Shown here in pieces: positions 23,414 through 32,826 of a stretch of DNA of 64,000 bases. The notes below the pieces were generated by a model. That model was not told the origin of the DNA and did no database searches. It saw nothing but the letters and a program-made list of their open reading frames with translations. Source of the stretch: CAYNVQ01 sp964400735. GTDB taxonomy: Bacteria; Acidobacteriota; Aminicenantia; Aminicenantales; Aminicenantaceae. The stretch is from contig CAYNVQ010000002.1 in NCBI GenBank assembly GCA_964400735.1, forward strand, positions 186,001 to 250,000, written 5' to 3'. The position numbers and the translations under genes were made by a program. Each line of letters starts with the position of its first letter. Position 1 is the first letter of the stretch.

Positions 23414-24005
23414 TTTGTGCCTCTGTGAGCCTGCCTTCCTGCTCCAGCTTCCTAAGCCTCTCTAGAGAAAAATTGACGATTTCCAATACCTTTGTCGAAG
23501 ATATGGTAGCTCCGGTTATGGTGTTGATTTCAGAGGGAGCCAGGTCCTCTATAGATCCTGCCGGAGGGTTGCGAAGGGTGAGCGGCTGGCTGATGTCCCG
23601 GTTCTCCCAAAAGCGAAGGAACACGTCTCTATCCGTTATTTTAGCGCCCAGGCCGGGAGTCTCTTTCTGGTCGATTACAGTAAGCCCGATAATTTTTGTC
23701 CTGGATTGATTTATCCCGAACAGAAGGGTAATTTTGTCCTGAAATCCGATCCCAGTTACCTGAACGGCATAGCCCGACGTTTGACCCGTTTCGTCCTGCC
23801 CTCTGTAGACGGTTAGGTCTTCTTCCTCAAACAATTTTTGGTTCTGAGTTGTCCCTGGAATGACTTGGATGATGGCCTCTTCGATTTCCTTCTGTATGTT
23901 CATGGCAATTTTTTCCTTGGTCAGTTTCGAAACACCGGCCAGGAATGCTCCGGAGATCAGCCCGACCAGAGTGAGAACAAGGATCATTCTGGAAGAAAGG
24001 CTCAT
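23403..24005 (-). CDS. rnfG: Rnf complex FMN-binding subunit G
   Basis: The 200-residue subunit has one N-terminal membrane anchor (MILVLTLVGLISGAFLAG) and a periplasmic FMN-binding domain. The ApbE flavinylation motif is present as TITGATISS, so FMN should be bound to Thr167. A second family phrase, QKETPGLGAKI, is also clear. It passes electrons across the complex. It overlaps rnfD by four bases and rnfE by 11. The FMN transferase gene apbE lies on the same strand about 6 kb downstream. Confidence 0.94.
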   Translation of the reverse strand: MSLSSRMILVLTLVGLISGAFLAGVSKLTKEKIAMNIQKEIEEAIIQVIPGTTQNQKLFEEEDLTVYRGQDETGQTSGYAVQVTGIGFQDKITLLFGINQSRTKIIGLTVIDQKETPGLGAKITDRDVFLRFWENRDISQPLTLRNPPAGSIEDLAPSEINTITGATISSTKVLEIVNFSLERLRKLEQEGRLTEAQNGN

Positions 24006-24979
24006 GCAGGGGTCCTCCTTTCGCCGAGAATACGCGGCCGGAACAACCGGTTCAGAAGAGGGACAAAAGTGTTCATGAAAAGGATAGAATACATGACTCC
24101 TTCAGGAAATCCTCCGAATAGACGTATAAGTCCCACTATAAGGCCTATCCCTAAGGCATATAGCCAAGTGGCTTGGGGAACGACGGGCGATGTAACCATA
24201 TCGGTGGCCATATAGAAGGCCCCGATCAAAAGGCCTCCGGCTAGAATATGGAAAAGGGGAGAAGCGTACCGACCGGGATCGGCCAACCAGAAGGCTCCAG
24301 AGAAAAGGACCAGAGCTGAAATGATCCCTGCGGGAATGCGCCAGTCTATGACCTTCTTGTAGAGAAGAAAAAGGGCTCCCAGAAGGAGGGCGGCAGCTGA
24401 TGTCTCTCCCAAGCACCCCCCGATATTTCCCCAAAAAAGATCCTGGAGAGAGGTTAGAGTTCCATGGGCAACGGCCTCCTGGAACTTCAGGTTGGCCAGG
24501 GGAGTGGCGAAAGTGGAGGTGTCGATACTCAAAGCAGCGGGAGGAAGCCAGGTGGTCATGGCAACCGGAAATGCTGTCTGGAGGAAAGCTCTTCCCACCA
24601 GAGCCGGATTGAAAATGTTGTGTCCCAATCCGCCAAAAACCTGTTTGCCGATACCGATGGCTACGACCGATCCGATGATAGCCGTGTCGAGAGGAAGGCT
24701 GGGGGGAAGGGTCATAGCCAGAAGAAGTCCGGTGATGATGGCGGATCCATCCCATAGAGACTGAAGCGGCTTTTTCCTTATCCAGAGGATGATCGCCTCT
24801 GTAGCCAGGCAGGTGACCAAACAGGAAAAATAGAGCCCAACAGCCCGTAACCGAAAATAGTACAATGAGGCAAAAACGGCGGGGAGAAGAGCGACAATCA
24901 CGGTGTACATGATTTTGGGTACAGAGTCTTTATCTTTTATATGGGGAGACGATTGGATGACCAATGCATTATCTGACAT
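24002..24979 (-). CDS. rnfD: Rnf complex membrane subunit D
   Basis: The 325-residue subunit belongs to the NqrB/RnfD family with about nine membrane segments and the phrases SLWDGSAIITGLLLAMTLPP and GGLGHNIFNPALVGRAFLQT. It normally carries covalent FMN. The matching site here reads STFATPLANL with Thr159; the glycine of the usual S/T-G-A-T motif seems to be replaced by Phe, so flavinylation is uncertain. I start at the ATG at 24979, which shares one base with the rnfC stop (TGATG); a longer reading upstream overlaps rnfC and is not family-like. Confidence 0.92.
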   Translation of the reverse strand: MSDNALVIQSSPHIKDKDSVPKIMYTVIVALLPAVFASLYYFRLRAVGLYFSCLVTCLATEAIILWIRKKPLQSLWDGSAIITGLLLAMTLPPSLPLDTAIIGSVVAIGIGKQVFGGLGHNIFNPALVGRAFLQTAFPVAMTTWLPPAALSIDTSTFATPLANLKFQEAVAHGTLTSLQDLFWGNIGGCLGETSAAALLLGALFLLYKKVIDWRIPAGIISALVLFSGAFWLADPGRYASPLFHILAGGLLIGAFYMATDMVTSPVVPQATWLYALGIGLIVGLIRLFGGFPEGVMYSILFMNTFVPLLNRLFRPRILGERRTPA

Positions 24980-26298
24980 CAGGCACTCTTTTTGCGTTTT
25001 AAGCTCATAACTTGGTTCTTTCCCAGCCGAATCCAGTGGACCAGCGGAATTTTTGCCGGACAACTGTACTGGCAGCATCCGCATTCCACACAGTCGAGCA
25101 CGCCCCACTTTTCAGCCTCAGAGAGCTGGGCGTACTTGACGTATTTCATGAGCTGTGTAGGAGCCAGGCCCATCGGACAATGTTCAATGCAGCGTGCGCA
25201 CCGGATACAGGGGAATTCAGCCGCAGGTTTGGGGGATGACCAGACCAGGATACCGGAGGTCCCCTTGATGACCGGAGTATCCAATGCCCATTGGGCGAGC
25301 CCCATCAGAGGCCCTCCCGCGATCACGGTGTTCACCGCCTCTTTCAGCCCTCCGCAGAAGTCTATGGCAGCCTGAAAGGGGGTCCCGATCCTGACTAAAA
25401 GATTTTTAGGTTCTTTAATTCCGTTTCCCGAAACGGTGAGGGCCCTTTCAACAAGAGGCTTTCCCTTTTTTACTGCATCCCATATGGCTTTGGTTGTCCC
25501 CACATTCTGGACCACCACTCCCACATCGAATGGGAGGCCTCCTCTGGGCACTTCCCGTTGGAGAAGGGCATAGATCAGGTTTTTTTCCGCTCCCTGAGGA
25601 TATTTGGTTTTCGTGAGAACGACCTCTATCAAGGAAGAGGCAACCTTTTGCCTAAGGAGATCAAAGGCCTCTTTTTTGTTGTCCTCTATACCCACCAGGA
25701 TGCGTGTGGCCCCTGTTGCCTTTTTTACCAGCTCGGCGCCCCGGAGAATGTCATCTGGGTACTCCTGCATCAACCGGTAATCTGCGGTGAGGAAAGGTTC
25801 GCATTCGCATCCGTTTATGATGATGGTATCGATCGGCTTATCTTTAGGGGGTGTAATCTTGACTGCGGTAGGGAAGGCGGCTCCACCGAGCCCGACGATC
25901 CCCGCCTCCCTGACTTTCTTGCGGATTTGATCTGGCGTGAGGGAAAGGGGATCATCGGTTTCCAGCATTTCCGGAGCCATACGGTCCTCGCCGTCGTTAG
26001 CGAGTCCGACAGATAGAACAGGTTTTCCCAATGGATGGTTATACCCATCCACCGAAACCACTTTGCCGGAGACGCTGGCATGCACAGAAGCGGAGAACAG
26101 GGTCTTGGCCTCTCCGATTTTTTGACCGAAAAAGACCTCATCTCCCTTCTTGACCAAAGGTTCGGCGGGGGCTCCGAAATGCTGATGGAGAGGAATGAAC
26201 ACTTTTTCAGGGGGAGGCAAAAATTCCAATTTTTTCCCGGCCGTGGATTCTTTACGCTCATGAGGATGAATACCGCGAGGGAACGTTTTGGCCTTCAT
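24979..26298 (-). CDS. rnfC: Rnf complex subunit C (NADH-binding, 4Fe-4S)
   Basis: The 439-residue peripheral subunit has the RnfC/Nqo1-like layout: an N-terminal barrel (TFPRGIHPHERKEST), the NADH/FMN region with GLGGAAFPTAVKI and INGCECEPFLTADYRLM, and a C-terminal ferredoxin domain with CIRCARCIEHCPMGL and CVECGCCQYSCPAKIP, enough for two 4Fe-4S clusters. It is the NAD-reactive end of Rnf. As first gene of the operon it has its own promoter region. Nothing is missing, and its length is normal for the shorter RnfC form. Confidence 0.95.
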   Translation of the reverse strand: MKAKTFPRGIHPHERKESTAGKKLEFLPPPEKVFIPLHQHFGAPAEPLVKKGDEVFFGQKIGEAKTLFSASVHASVSGKVVSVDGYNHPLGKPVLSVGLANDGEDRMAPEMLETDDPLSLTPDQIRKKVREAGIVGLGGAAFPTAVKITPPKDKPIDTIIINGCECEPFLTADYRLMQEYPDDILRGAELVKKATGATRILVGIEDNKKEAFDLLRQKVASSLIEVVLTKTKYPQGAEKNLIYALLQREVPRGGLPFDVGVVVQNVGTTKAIWDAVKKGKPLVERALTVSGNGIKEPKNLLVRIGTPFQAAIDFCGGLKEAVNTVIAGGPLMGLAQWALDTPVIKGTSGILVWSSPKPAAEFPCIRCARCIEHCPMGLAPTQLMKYVKYAQLSEAEKWGVLDCVECGCCQYSCPAKIPLVHWIRLGKNQVMSLKRKKSA

Positions 26299-26332
26299 TT
26301 CTAATACAAACCAACCAAATATTTGATCCTAA

Positions 26333-26361
26333 AGTTTATGCTTCTCCTCCTGCGATGTCAA
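26333..26361 (-). promoter_or_regulatory. Promoter of the rnf operon
   Basis: On the minus strand a perfect TTGACA (26361-26356) is 17 bases from TAAACT (26338-26333). Another TTGACA occurs about 20 bases further upstream and may be a second -35 or a repeated control site. Confidence 0.5.
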
Positions 26362-26561
26362 CTCAAAGAGGTAAATTGTCAACGCAACATGAAAATATTT
26401 GTTCCGAGAGAGAATAGAGAATCTCCGTTTTTGTCAATGATGCCGGGTCCCTTGTTTTGTTTGGCAGGAAGCTTCCGGAAAATTATGGTTGATTTTTGAT
26501 ATTCAATATAGATAAAGTATAGGGGTAAATGGAAGATGAAACATAGGGTGAGAAAAATCAA

Positions 26562-27686
26562 ATGGAAATAACGGTAAAAAAAGTCAAATCCCGCAAGGAT
26601 CGGAAAATTTTTATATACCTTCCGGAAAAAATACATGCCCACCACAAAAACTGGGTTCACCCCATTTATATGGACGAGCGGACGTATTTCAACCCCCAAA
26701 AAAATAAGGCTTTTTCTTATAGCGACACCATTATGTTGCTGGCTTACAGAGGAACAGAACCGGTGGGCCGGATAATGGGAATAATCAACCAAAGACACAA
26801 CGACTACTCGGGTATGAAAACAGCTCGTTTCGGGTACCTGGAAACATGGGAAGAGGAAGACGCGGTCCAAGCCCTTTTGCAGGCAGTTGAAGAATGGGCA
26901 AGAGAAAGAGGTATGACCAGAATTATCGGGCCTTACGGATTCACCGATCAGGACCCGGAGGGATTTTTGATAGAGGGATTCGAAAACAGGGCGACTATCG
27001 CCACCTATTATAATTATGAATGGATGCCCAGGATGGTTGAAAAACAGGGGTATTCCAAGGATGTGGATTATTTTGTTTATAGGTTAGATGTGCCCGACGA
27101 GATACCTGAATTCTACAAAAAAATCTATGAACGAGTTAAAAGAAAGGGAAATTTCGAAGTCATCGATTTTCAAAAAAAGAAACAGATCAAGCCCTGGATT
27201 AAGCCGATCCTCGGTTTGATGAATGAGTGCTACGTCGGGAGCAACATATACGGCTATACCCCGTTAGATGAACAAGAAATGGAAGACTTGGCGAAACGCT
27301 ACTTGCCTGTGTTGGACCCCAGGCTGGTGAAAGCTGTTAGGAGAGAAGATGAAGTCGTGGCGTTCATCGTGGGGATTCCGGATATGACCGCCGGCATACA
27401 AAAGGCCCGGGGAAGACTTTTTCCCTTCGGATTTTTAAAAATCCTTAGGGCCGCGAAGAAAACGAAGCAATTAGATTTGCTGCTGGGAGCCATCAAGGAA
27501 AATTATCGGGGGCGGGGGCTGGACGTCTTGATGGGTGTTGCGATTTTCATTTCCGCCAATGAACTCGGATTGAAAAGAATCGATACCCACCATGAGCTGG
27601 AATCGAACGTGCTGGTGCGCGCTGAAATGGAAAAGATGGGGGGGAAGATATATAAGAAATTTCGCGTCTACCAGAAGGACCTTTGA
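26562..27686 (+). CDS. GNAT-fold acyltransferase-like protein
   Basis: The 374-residue cytoplasmic protein looks like a large member of the GNAT superfamily, the YghO-like group. N-terminal phrases such as KKVKSRKDRKIFIYLPEKIH and VGRIMGIINQRHNDY and the middle phrase GPYGFTDQDPEGFLIEGFEN are typical of that group, and a second acetyl-CoA-like region occurs near residues 300-340 (IKENYRGRGLDVLMGVAIFI), with the RGRG loop that could bind the CoA pyrophosphate. The acceptor substrate is unknown. It is a single gene flanked by the divergent rnf promoter and a convergent radical SAM gene. Confidence 0.7.
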   Translation: MEITVKKVKSRKDRKIFIYLPEKIHAHHKNWVHPIYMDERTYFNPQKNKAFSYSDTIMLLAYRGTEPVGRIMGIINQRHNDYSGMKTARFGYLETWEEEDAVQALLQAVEEWARERGMTRIIGPYGFTDQDPEGFLIEGFENRATIATYYNYEWMPRMVEKQGYSKDVDYFVYRLDVPDEIPEFYKKIYERVKRKGNFEVIDFQKKKQIKPWIKPILGLMNECYVGSNIYGYTPLDEQEMEDLAKRYLPVLDPRLVKAVRREDEVVAFIVGIPDMTAGIQKARGRLFPFGFLKILRAAKKTKQLDLLLGAIKENYRGRGLDVLMGVAIFISANELGLKRIDTHHELESNVLVRAEMEKMGGKIYKKFRVYQKDL

Positions 27687-27803
27687 TTTTTCCCTAAGGA
27701 AAAAGAAGGCGGTCCCCTAACAGAGAAGCAATGTGATGGGGAGGGGGAATTTGCTCTCCGAGAAAATAGCCCGTACCAAGGTTCCGGCTATCAGGTTAGC
27801 GGG

Positions 27804-28739
27804 TTAGAGGGAGGAGATAATCCCTTCTCTGTACAGCTGGTTGGAGTCTTTTATCGGCGCCGGTGACGATTCGATGGCCATAAGCGCCTTATGGACCTTT
27901 TCCAGCATGGCCATCTTTTCTTGAGGGAGATGGCCGCTGATTCCGCGGTAGATGATAGCGTGTCCGGCCCAGAGATAATTTGTCAAGTGATCACTGGCCA
28001 GATAACAATCTTTCAGGTTGAGTCTTTGGATAAACGACTTCACCTCTTTTATGCGCTCCAAGGGAGGGATTAAATTAAACTCCCTTTTGCGCAGCTTTTC
28101 TTCCAGAGGGGTTCCATGTTGGATGGTCAGGGTCCTCAGGCGAATGAACTCCGGACGAGCCAGATTGAGAACCCTGGCGCTTTCTCTAGCATGCTCTCTC
28201 CAGCGCTCTTTGCCGCCAGCCCCGCTGATGACGTAGAAGGAGACTTCGAAACCGGCCTTTTTGGCTTTTTGTCCGGCCTTGATCATCTGGTTAGGGGTGG
28301 TTCCCTTGCCCAGCTTTTTCAGGGTGATGGGGTCCCCTGATTCGAGCCCGAGATGGAGGCGGTTGAGCCCTGATTTTCGCGTGGCAACCAGATCCTCTAT
28401 TTTATTACGGAGGATTGTTCTGGCTCGAGCATAGGATGTCACTCGTTCTGCTTCTGGAAATATTCTCCGGATGAAGGCCACAATTTCAGGGAGATCTCGA
28501 TGGACGAGGTTGTCGCTATCTCCGAGGAAAATACTCTTGGCCTTTCCATAGATCTCACGGGCGAGGCGAACATCTGTCTTGATTTCCTCGAGAGGCTTTT
28601 GCTCGAATGCCAGATGCTTGTACATGGCACAAAATACACAACGATTCCAGGGACATCCCCGGGTGACACGGATGAGAGCGCTTTGGGCTTCGTTAGGAGG
28701 CCTGAAGGGTGGAAAGTCGTAAGCAAGAAGTCTTGACAT
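27804..28739 (-). CDS. Radical SAM protein
   Basis: The 311-residue protein carries the iron-sulfur/SAM motif as GCPWNRCVFC, with Cys29, Cys34 and Cys37 (Cx4Cx2C spacing), then the radical-SAM barrel marks LGDSDNL, RLHLGLESGDPITLKKLGKG and ISGAGG. This Elp3/MiaB-like group without extra domains is widespread in anaerobes, and its reaction is unknown. No AMMECR1/Memo gene is adjacent, so I do not assign it as the missing AmmeMemoRadiSam partner of the fusion at 2939. It is a single gene on the minus strand between the GNAT gene and pgi. Confidence 0.85.
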   Translation of the reverse strand: MSRLLAYDFPPFRPPNEAQSALIRVTRGCPWNRCVFCAMYKHLAFEQKPLEEIKTDVRLAREIYGKAKSIFLGDSDNLVHRDLPEIVAFIRRIFPEAERVTSYARARTILRNKIEDLVATRKSGLNRLHLGLESGDPITLKKLGKGTTPNQMIKAGQKAKKAGFEVSFYVISGAGGKERWREHARESARVLNLARPEFIRLRTLTIQHGTPLEEKLRKREFNLIPPLERIKEVKSFIQRLNLKDCYLASDHLTNYLWAGHAIIYRGISGHLPQEKMAMLEKVHKALMAIESSPAPIKDSNQLYREGIISSL

Positions 28740-28924
28740 TTTTTTCGATAGGACAGAAATAGTTTAACCTTTTTGTCGGGAATTGCCAACCTTTTAGCAT
28801 AAGCCTCCTGATTTCCGTAACGGATTCTTTGTTGCGGAATGGAGGATGCATGCCCTGCCCATTTGCAGAGGATTTTTCATTGGGAGATGGTTTTTGGTCC
28901 CCGTATCGATACACGAAAGAGGAG

Positions 28925-30616
28925 TCATAGGGTTTTAGGATTGGCCTTTACCGCGCCCTGGATAGGGCTTTCGAGCCGCTTCAGACCCTGGAAGGCATCT
29001 TTAATATTGACCCGCAGCACCCGCCTCTCCCGCTGAAGCAGGGCGTGATAATCCCCCAATGCCTGGGCTTTGATCAACGATGCGAAGGAGAAGTCCGTTT
29101 CCGGAACCGGGAAGTCCTCGTCCGGTTCATCGACGAGCTGGAGCACAAGAACGGAGTTGGCCCCCCCTTTGTGGAGCTGACCTGTGGAATGGAGGAAGCG
29201 AGGCCCGTATCCCACGGTTGTGGCCAGGTGGGTATGGACAAAGAAAAGAGACCGAATATTCTCAAGTGAGCGTGTCGTTTCAAGTGAGGGGGCCAGATAA
29301 GCCTGAAGGGAAATGTAATCGCCCGGTCTCGCTGACGATAGCCAGGCTTTTAGACGGGAGGCCAATTCTTTTTCCTCTTCGATAGAGATGGCTTCATCAA
29401 CACCTCTAGCGCCTTTGATTCTCTTTCCGTTTTTTTCCATGGCTTGGCGCGTGAGGTCTTTGGCCAGTCGAACGTCCGGTTGATTAAAGGGATGAATCCC
29501 GAGAATACTTCCGGCGGCAGCTACCCCCAGCTCCCAGCGGAAGATTTCCTGGCCCAGATCGAGCTCTTCACGCAGGGGGAAGCGAATAACGGGCTGACCG
29601 GATGCTTCCAAGGCCTGAAGGTGTTTTTCAAGGTCTTTGACCGACTCTCCGTCTCTTAGAAAGGCAACGAAGACTCTGTCCTGTCCGTAAATTTCCGGTG
29701 GGCCTAGAGGTTCCTCCACCACGGGCACGATACCCCTTGAGGCCTTGCCCGTGCTTTCGGCAATAAGCTGTTCCAACCAGGCAGAGAACCCTGTGAGAGA
29801 GGGAGAGGTGAGGATGGTGAGCTTATCTCGGGAAGGGGCCAGTTCTCCCAGGACGGCACCCAGAACGAGACCAGGATTTTGTTTCACAGGAGCGCCGGGT
29901 CCGCTTTTGTCGGCCGCAAGCCTTCCTTTTTCGAGCAATCCATGGATATCCAATCCGATTAGGGCCGCCGGAACGAGACCAAACTCTGTGAAGGCAGAGA
30001 AACGTCCACCCACATCTGAAGGAGGCAAAAATGTGTGGAGGAAATTTTTTTCACGGGCCCTCCGCTCTAGGGGAGAACCAGAGTCGGTGATGGCTACAAA
30101 CAAGCGACCTGGTTCCTCGATTTTCCCCTTCATTTTATCCCAGAAATATTGGAAGAGGCAGAGGGTTTCGATAGTCGTTCCTGATTTGCTCGAAACGATG
30201 AACAGAGTGTGGGGAAGGTCCAATTTTTTTTCTACTTTCCGAACGGCCGAGGGGTGGGTGCTGTCTAGGATGATTAATTCGGGAAAATCCGGCCCAGGAG
30301 GAAATATCTTTTGAAAGACATCAGCGGCTAAGCTCGATCCCCCCATCCCCAGGAGAACCACATGCGAGAGGCCTCTTTTCTCTGTCTGTCGAGCCCAGGA
30401 GACTATCTCTAGGGTTTTCTCTCTCATCCTCTGCGGCAAATCGAGCCATCCCAAACGGTCGGTTATTTCAGGCTGATATTCAGAGAACCATAGTGTAGGA
30501 TCCTTTTTCCATAACCGGTGGGAAAAATCCTCTTTTTCCCAAAGGTCTAACCGCTTCTTTACCGTTTCCTCGTACTTGCCTAGGTTTAAAGTCATTGAGT
30601 CCATTTCGCTTTTCAA
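28925..30616 (-). CDS. pgi: Glucose-6-phosphate isomerase of the transaldolase-fusion type
   Basis: The 563-residue protein matches the isomerase half of the bifunctional transaldolase/PGI proteins and not the common PGI: VVLLGMGGSSLAADVFQKIF, IVSSKSGTTIETL, TDSGSPLERRAREKNF, VGGRFSAFTEFGLVPAALIG and HSTGQLHKGG are present as sugar-phosphate-binding (SIS) blocks. It interconverts glucose 6-phosphate and fructose 6-phosphate. No transaldolase domain is attached. The start is a TTG at 30616 with GGGGAGA upstream. It follows rpe by 15 bases, linking glycolysis and the pentose phosphate pathway in one transcript. Confidence 0.85.
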   Translation of the reverse strand: MKSEMDSMTLNLGKYEETVKKRLDLWEKEDFSHRLWKKDPTLWFSEYQPEITDRLGWLDLPQRMREKTLEIVSWARQTEKRGLSHVVLLGMGGSSLAADVFQKIFPPGPDFPELIILDSTHPSAVRKVEKKLDLPHTLFIVSSKSGTTIETLCLFQYFWDKMKGKIEEPGRLFVAITDSGSPLERRAREKNFLHTFLPPSDVGGRFSAFTEFGLVPAALIGLDIHGLLEKGRLAADKSGPGAPVKQNPGLVLGAVLGELAPSRDKLTILTSPSLTGFSAWLEQLIAESTGKASRGIVPVVEEPLGPPEIYGQDRVFVAFLRDGESVKDLEKHLQALEASGQPVIRFPLREELDLGQEIFRWELGVAAAGSILGIHPFNQPDVRLAKDLTRQAMEKNGKRIKGARGVDEAISIEEEKELASRLKAWLSSARPGDYISLQAYLAPSLETTRSLENIRSLFFVHTHLATTVGYGPRFLHSTGQLHKGGANSVLVLQLVDEPDEDFPVPETDFSFASLIKAQALGDYHALLQRERRVLRVNIKDAFQGLKRLESPIQGAVKANPKTL

Positions 30617-30631
30617 AATGATGTCTCCCCT

Positions 30632-31264
30632 TCAGTCGCCCAATTTTTCATAAAGGTTTTTGATGCTTTCCCTGATATCGTCCGATTTTATAAGATAAGA
30701 GCCGGAAACGAAGAGATTGGCTCCGGCTTCATGGACCATTTCGATTGTCTCGGGTTTAATTCCTCCATCCACCTCTATTTGCATCTCAGGCCGCATTTGC
30801 CTCAGCCTTTTTATTTTTTCCATTACACCGGGAAGGAAGGGGCTTCCGTAAAAACCAGGGTGGACAGTCATGATCAACACTTGATCAAGGGAATCCAGAT
30901 AGCTGGAAATTTGATCGATTCCGGTTTCGGGATTCAGAGCAAGAGCCGCTTTTTTCCCCATGCTTTTGATGGCGTGAATCGTCTTTGAGGAGGAGGTGGC
31001 GGCCTCGTAATGGGCGATGATGATATCCACATCGTTCCCGAAGGATTGTATCCAACTGTCAGGGTCTTCGACCATCAAGTGGGCCTCATATCGGTATTCC
31101 TTCCCGGGAAGGCGGAAATCGAAATCGAGAGAATGGTTAGGAACGAATTTGCCATCCATGATGTCCAGTTGAACGAGCTTTGCGTGGCCTGAGATTTTGC
31201 GGAAAATCTCGTCTAGCTCTTTTTGGTTTTTGGCGATTATGGCTGGAACGATCCTTTTTTCCAT
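30632..31264 (-). CDS. rpe: Ribulose-phosphate 3-epimerase
   Basis: The 210-residue TIM-barrel enzyme interconverts ribulose 5-phosphate and xylulose 5-phosphate. Family motifs are VQLDIMDGKFVPN (with the metal-site Asp), EAHLMVEDP, TVHPGFYGSPF and EVDGGIKPET. I use the ATG at 31264, preceded by GGAGGGGAAGG; an in-frame start nine codons earlier would add residues not typical of the family. It directly precedes pgi. Confidence 0.93.
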   Translation of the reverse strand: MEKRIVPAIIAKNQKELDEIFRKISGHAKLVQLDIMDGKFVPNHSLDFDFRLPGKEYRYEAHLMVEDPDSWIQSFGNDVDIIIAHYEAATSSSKTIHAIKSMGKKAALALNPETGIDQISSYLDSLDQVLIMTVHPGFYGSPFLPGVMEKIKRLRQMRPEMQIEVDGGIKPETIEMVHEAGANLFVSGSYLIKSDDIRESIKNLYEKLGD

Positions 31265-31473
31265 TCCTTCCCCTCCACCTATTTTTTTCAAAAAGAAAAT
31301 ATCATATTTTTTGCCTTAAATCTATGAAAAGGCTGGATTCTTTCCGATTCAGCGGGTTTCATGCGGACAACCTTCAATCTTCTCTACGGTGTCGGAGCCT
31401 AATCAGGATTCAAGGGGTTAAAGGGAGTGAATCAAGGCAGAAATGGTTTCTCGGTGGGCTATCGACGAGGGAA

Positions 31474-32826
31474 TTATTCCCGGGGCTCTATCATTTTGAG
31501 ATATTTTTTCCCTTCCTTGAAAGGATTCAGAGATTTGGTAATGGAAAGCTTTACTCCCTCGGCCGCCAGGTCGATAGTCTCTCTTTTGGACGGAGGATGA
31601 AGAACGTCAACCACTGGCCGGAAAATGTCTTGGCTGTTCGCCTTTCGGACTACCGCAATTCTTCTTTTACTGAGGGATACGATCGTTCCTATCGGCCACA
31701 CACCGAGTATTTGGAAAAAATCATCCAGCAGTTGAGGGGGAAACGAAGTTCCCCTGCCCTCCATCATGATGTTGAAGATTTTTTTTGGGGGAAAATCTTT
31801 TTTGTAGGTCCTTCTCTGAGCGAGCGCATCATAAACATCACATAGGGAGATGAGCGAGGAGGCAACATGGGGCTTTTTCGCATACTCCAGGTGAGGGTAA
31901 CCCTTTAAATCGTAACGGAGATGGTGTTCGAAAGCGACGACGGCAGGCAAAGCGCCAATCGCACCTTTGTATTTTACGAGTATTTCAGCCCCTTGGACGG
32001 TGTGATGTTTCATCTTATAGAACTCGGTCTCGGTCAACTTACTGGACTTTTTCAGGATTCTGCGGGAGATGGCTAGTTTGCCGATATCATGAAAGAGTCC
32101 AGCGATTCCGATATCCAAAACGTCCTCTTGTGAATAGCCCAGCTTCGATGATATGTACATACTGATGATGGAGACATTGAGCATATGAAGGAAGGTATTC
32201 AGATCTTTTTTCTTAATGGTCACCAGATCGACAAGCTCCTGGCGTCTTCCCATGTAGTCTTCCATATAATTGAGCACGTTGAATTTGAGTTCCAAGTAAT
32301 CCACGGCTTCCTCGTTCAGTACGGTTTCGATGATCTGCGAGACATTTTGGACAGTGGCTTTTTTTCTTTTTTTTCGAATCGTAGCGGGCCTCTCGGCCGT
32401 CTCGGATTGAGATGTCAGGGCCCTTATTTTCCCGGCCCGAATGTTCTTTATTCCAAGGGCGGAGAGATAATCATGGACATCAGAACCCCCTCTTTTACCC
32501 TTATCGATCAAGAAAGAGACGAACTCGATGATCTCCTCCTCTTGGAGATCAGGGAAAAATACGACACGCTCGATACCTTTTTCCTGAAGATATAGAACCA
32601 ACGCAGTGAGTTTCTGACTGAGGGAGAAAAATATTTCACCTTCCCAGGCCAGTTCATCTTCGACGATGCCGATAACGAGCTCTTTTTTCTGTGACAGGAC
32701 TTCGAGAAGACATTGGTATGCCCTCTGGATGAATTCTTTGAAGGAGGGATGTTCCAAGGAGTAGATTTTTCCTGTCTGAATGGCTGAACTCAAATTGAGC
32801 AGTGCCGTCTTAATTTTTTCGAGCAT
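31474..32826 (-). CDS. HD-GYP domain protein, likely c-di-GMP phosphodiesterase
   Basis: The 450-residue protein has an unrecognised N-terminal domain (residues 1-130) and an HD-GYP domain (about 195-400). The HD-GYP marks are FHDIGK (246-250 with flanks), MKHHTVQGAEIL, FEHHLRYDLKGYP and LCDVYDAL with QRRTYK. Such domains hydrolyse cyclic di-GMP; the GYP triplet is kept but the usual HHE-DGxGYP reads HH-LRYDLKGYP, a small departure. The N-terminal domain resembles that of the upstream HEAT-like protein (both show a HP-S/A-FK segment followed by similar strands). The ATG overlaps that gene by 17 bases, so the two are surely one operon. Confidence 0.82.
   Translation of the reverse strand: MLEKIKTALLNLSSAIQTGKIYSLEHPSFKEFIQRAYQCLLEVLSQKKELVIGIVEDELAWEGEIFFSLSQKLTALVLYLQEKGIERVVFFPDLQEEEIIEFVSFLIDKGKRGGSDVHDYLSALGIKNIRAGKIRALTSQSETAERPATIRKKRKKATVQNVSQIIETVLNEEAVDYLELKFNVLNYMEDYMGRRQELVDLVTIKKKDLNTFLHMLNVSIISMYISSKLGYSQEDVLDIGIAGLFHDIGKLAISRRILKKSSKLTETEFYKMKHHTVQGAEILVKYKGAIGALPAVVAFEHHLRYDLKGYPHLEYAKKPHVASSLISLCDVYDALAQRRTYKKDFPPKKIFNIMMEGRGTSFPPQLLDDFFQILGVWPIGTIVSLSKRRIAVVRKANSQDIFRPVVDVLHPPSKRETIDLAAEGVKLSITKSLNPFKEGKKYLKMIEPRE

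Noticed and set aside
27804..28739. Radical SAM gene as the missing partner of the Memo/AMMECR1 fusion
   Set aside because: It is 23 kb away on the other strand, and its C-x4-C-x2-C group is not the AmmeMemoRadiSam type as far as I can judge.
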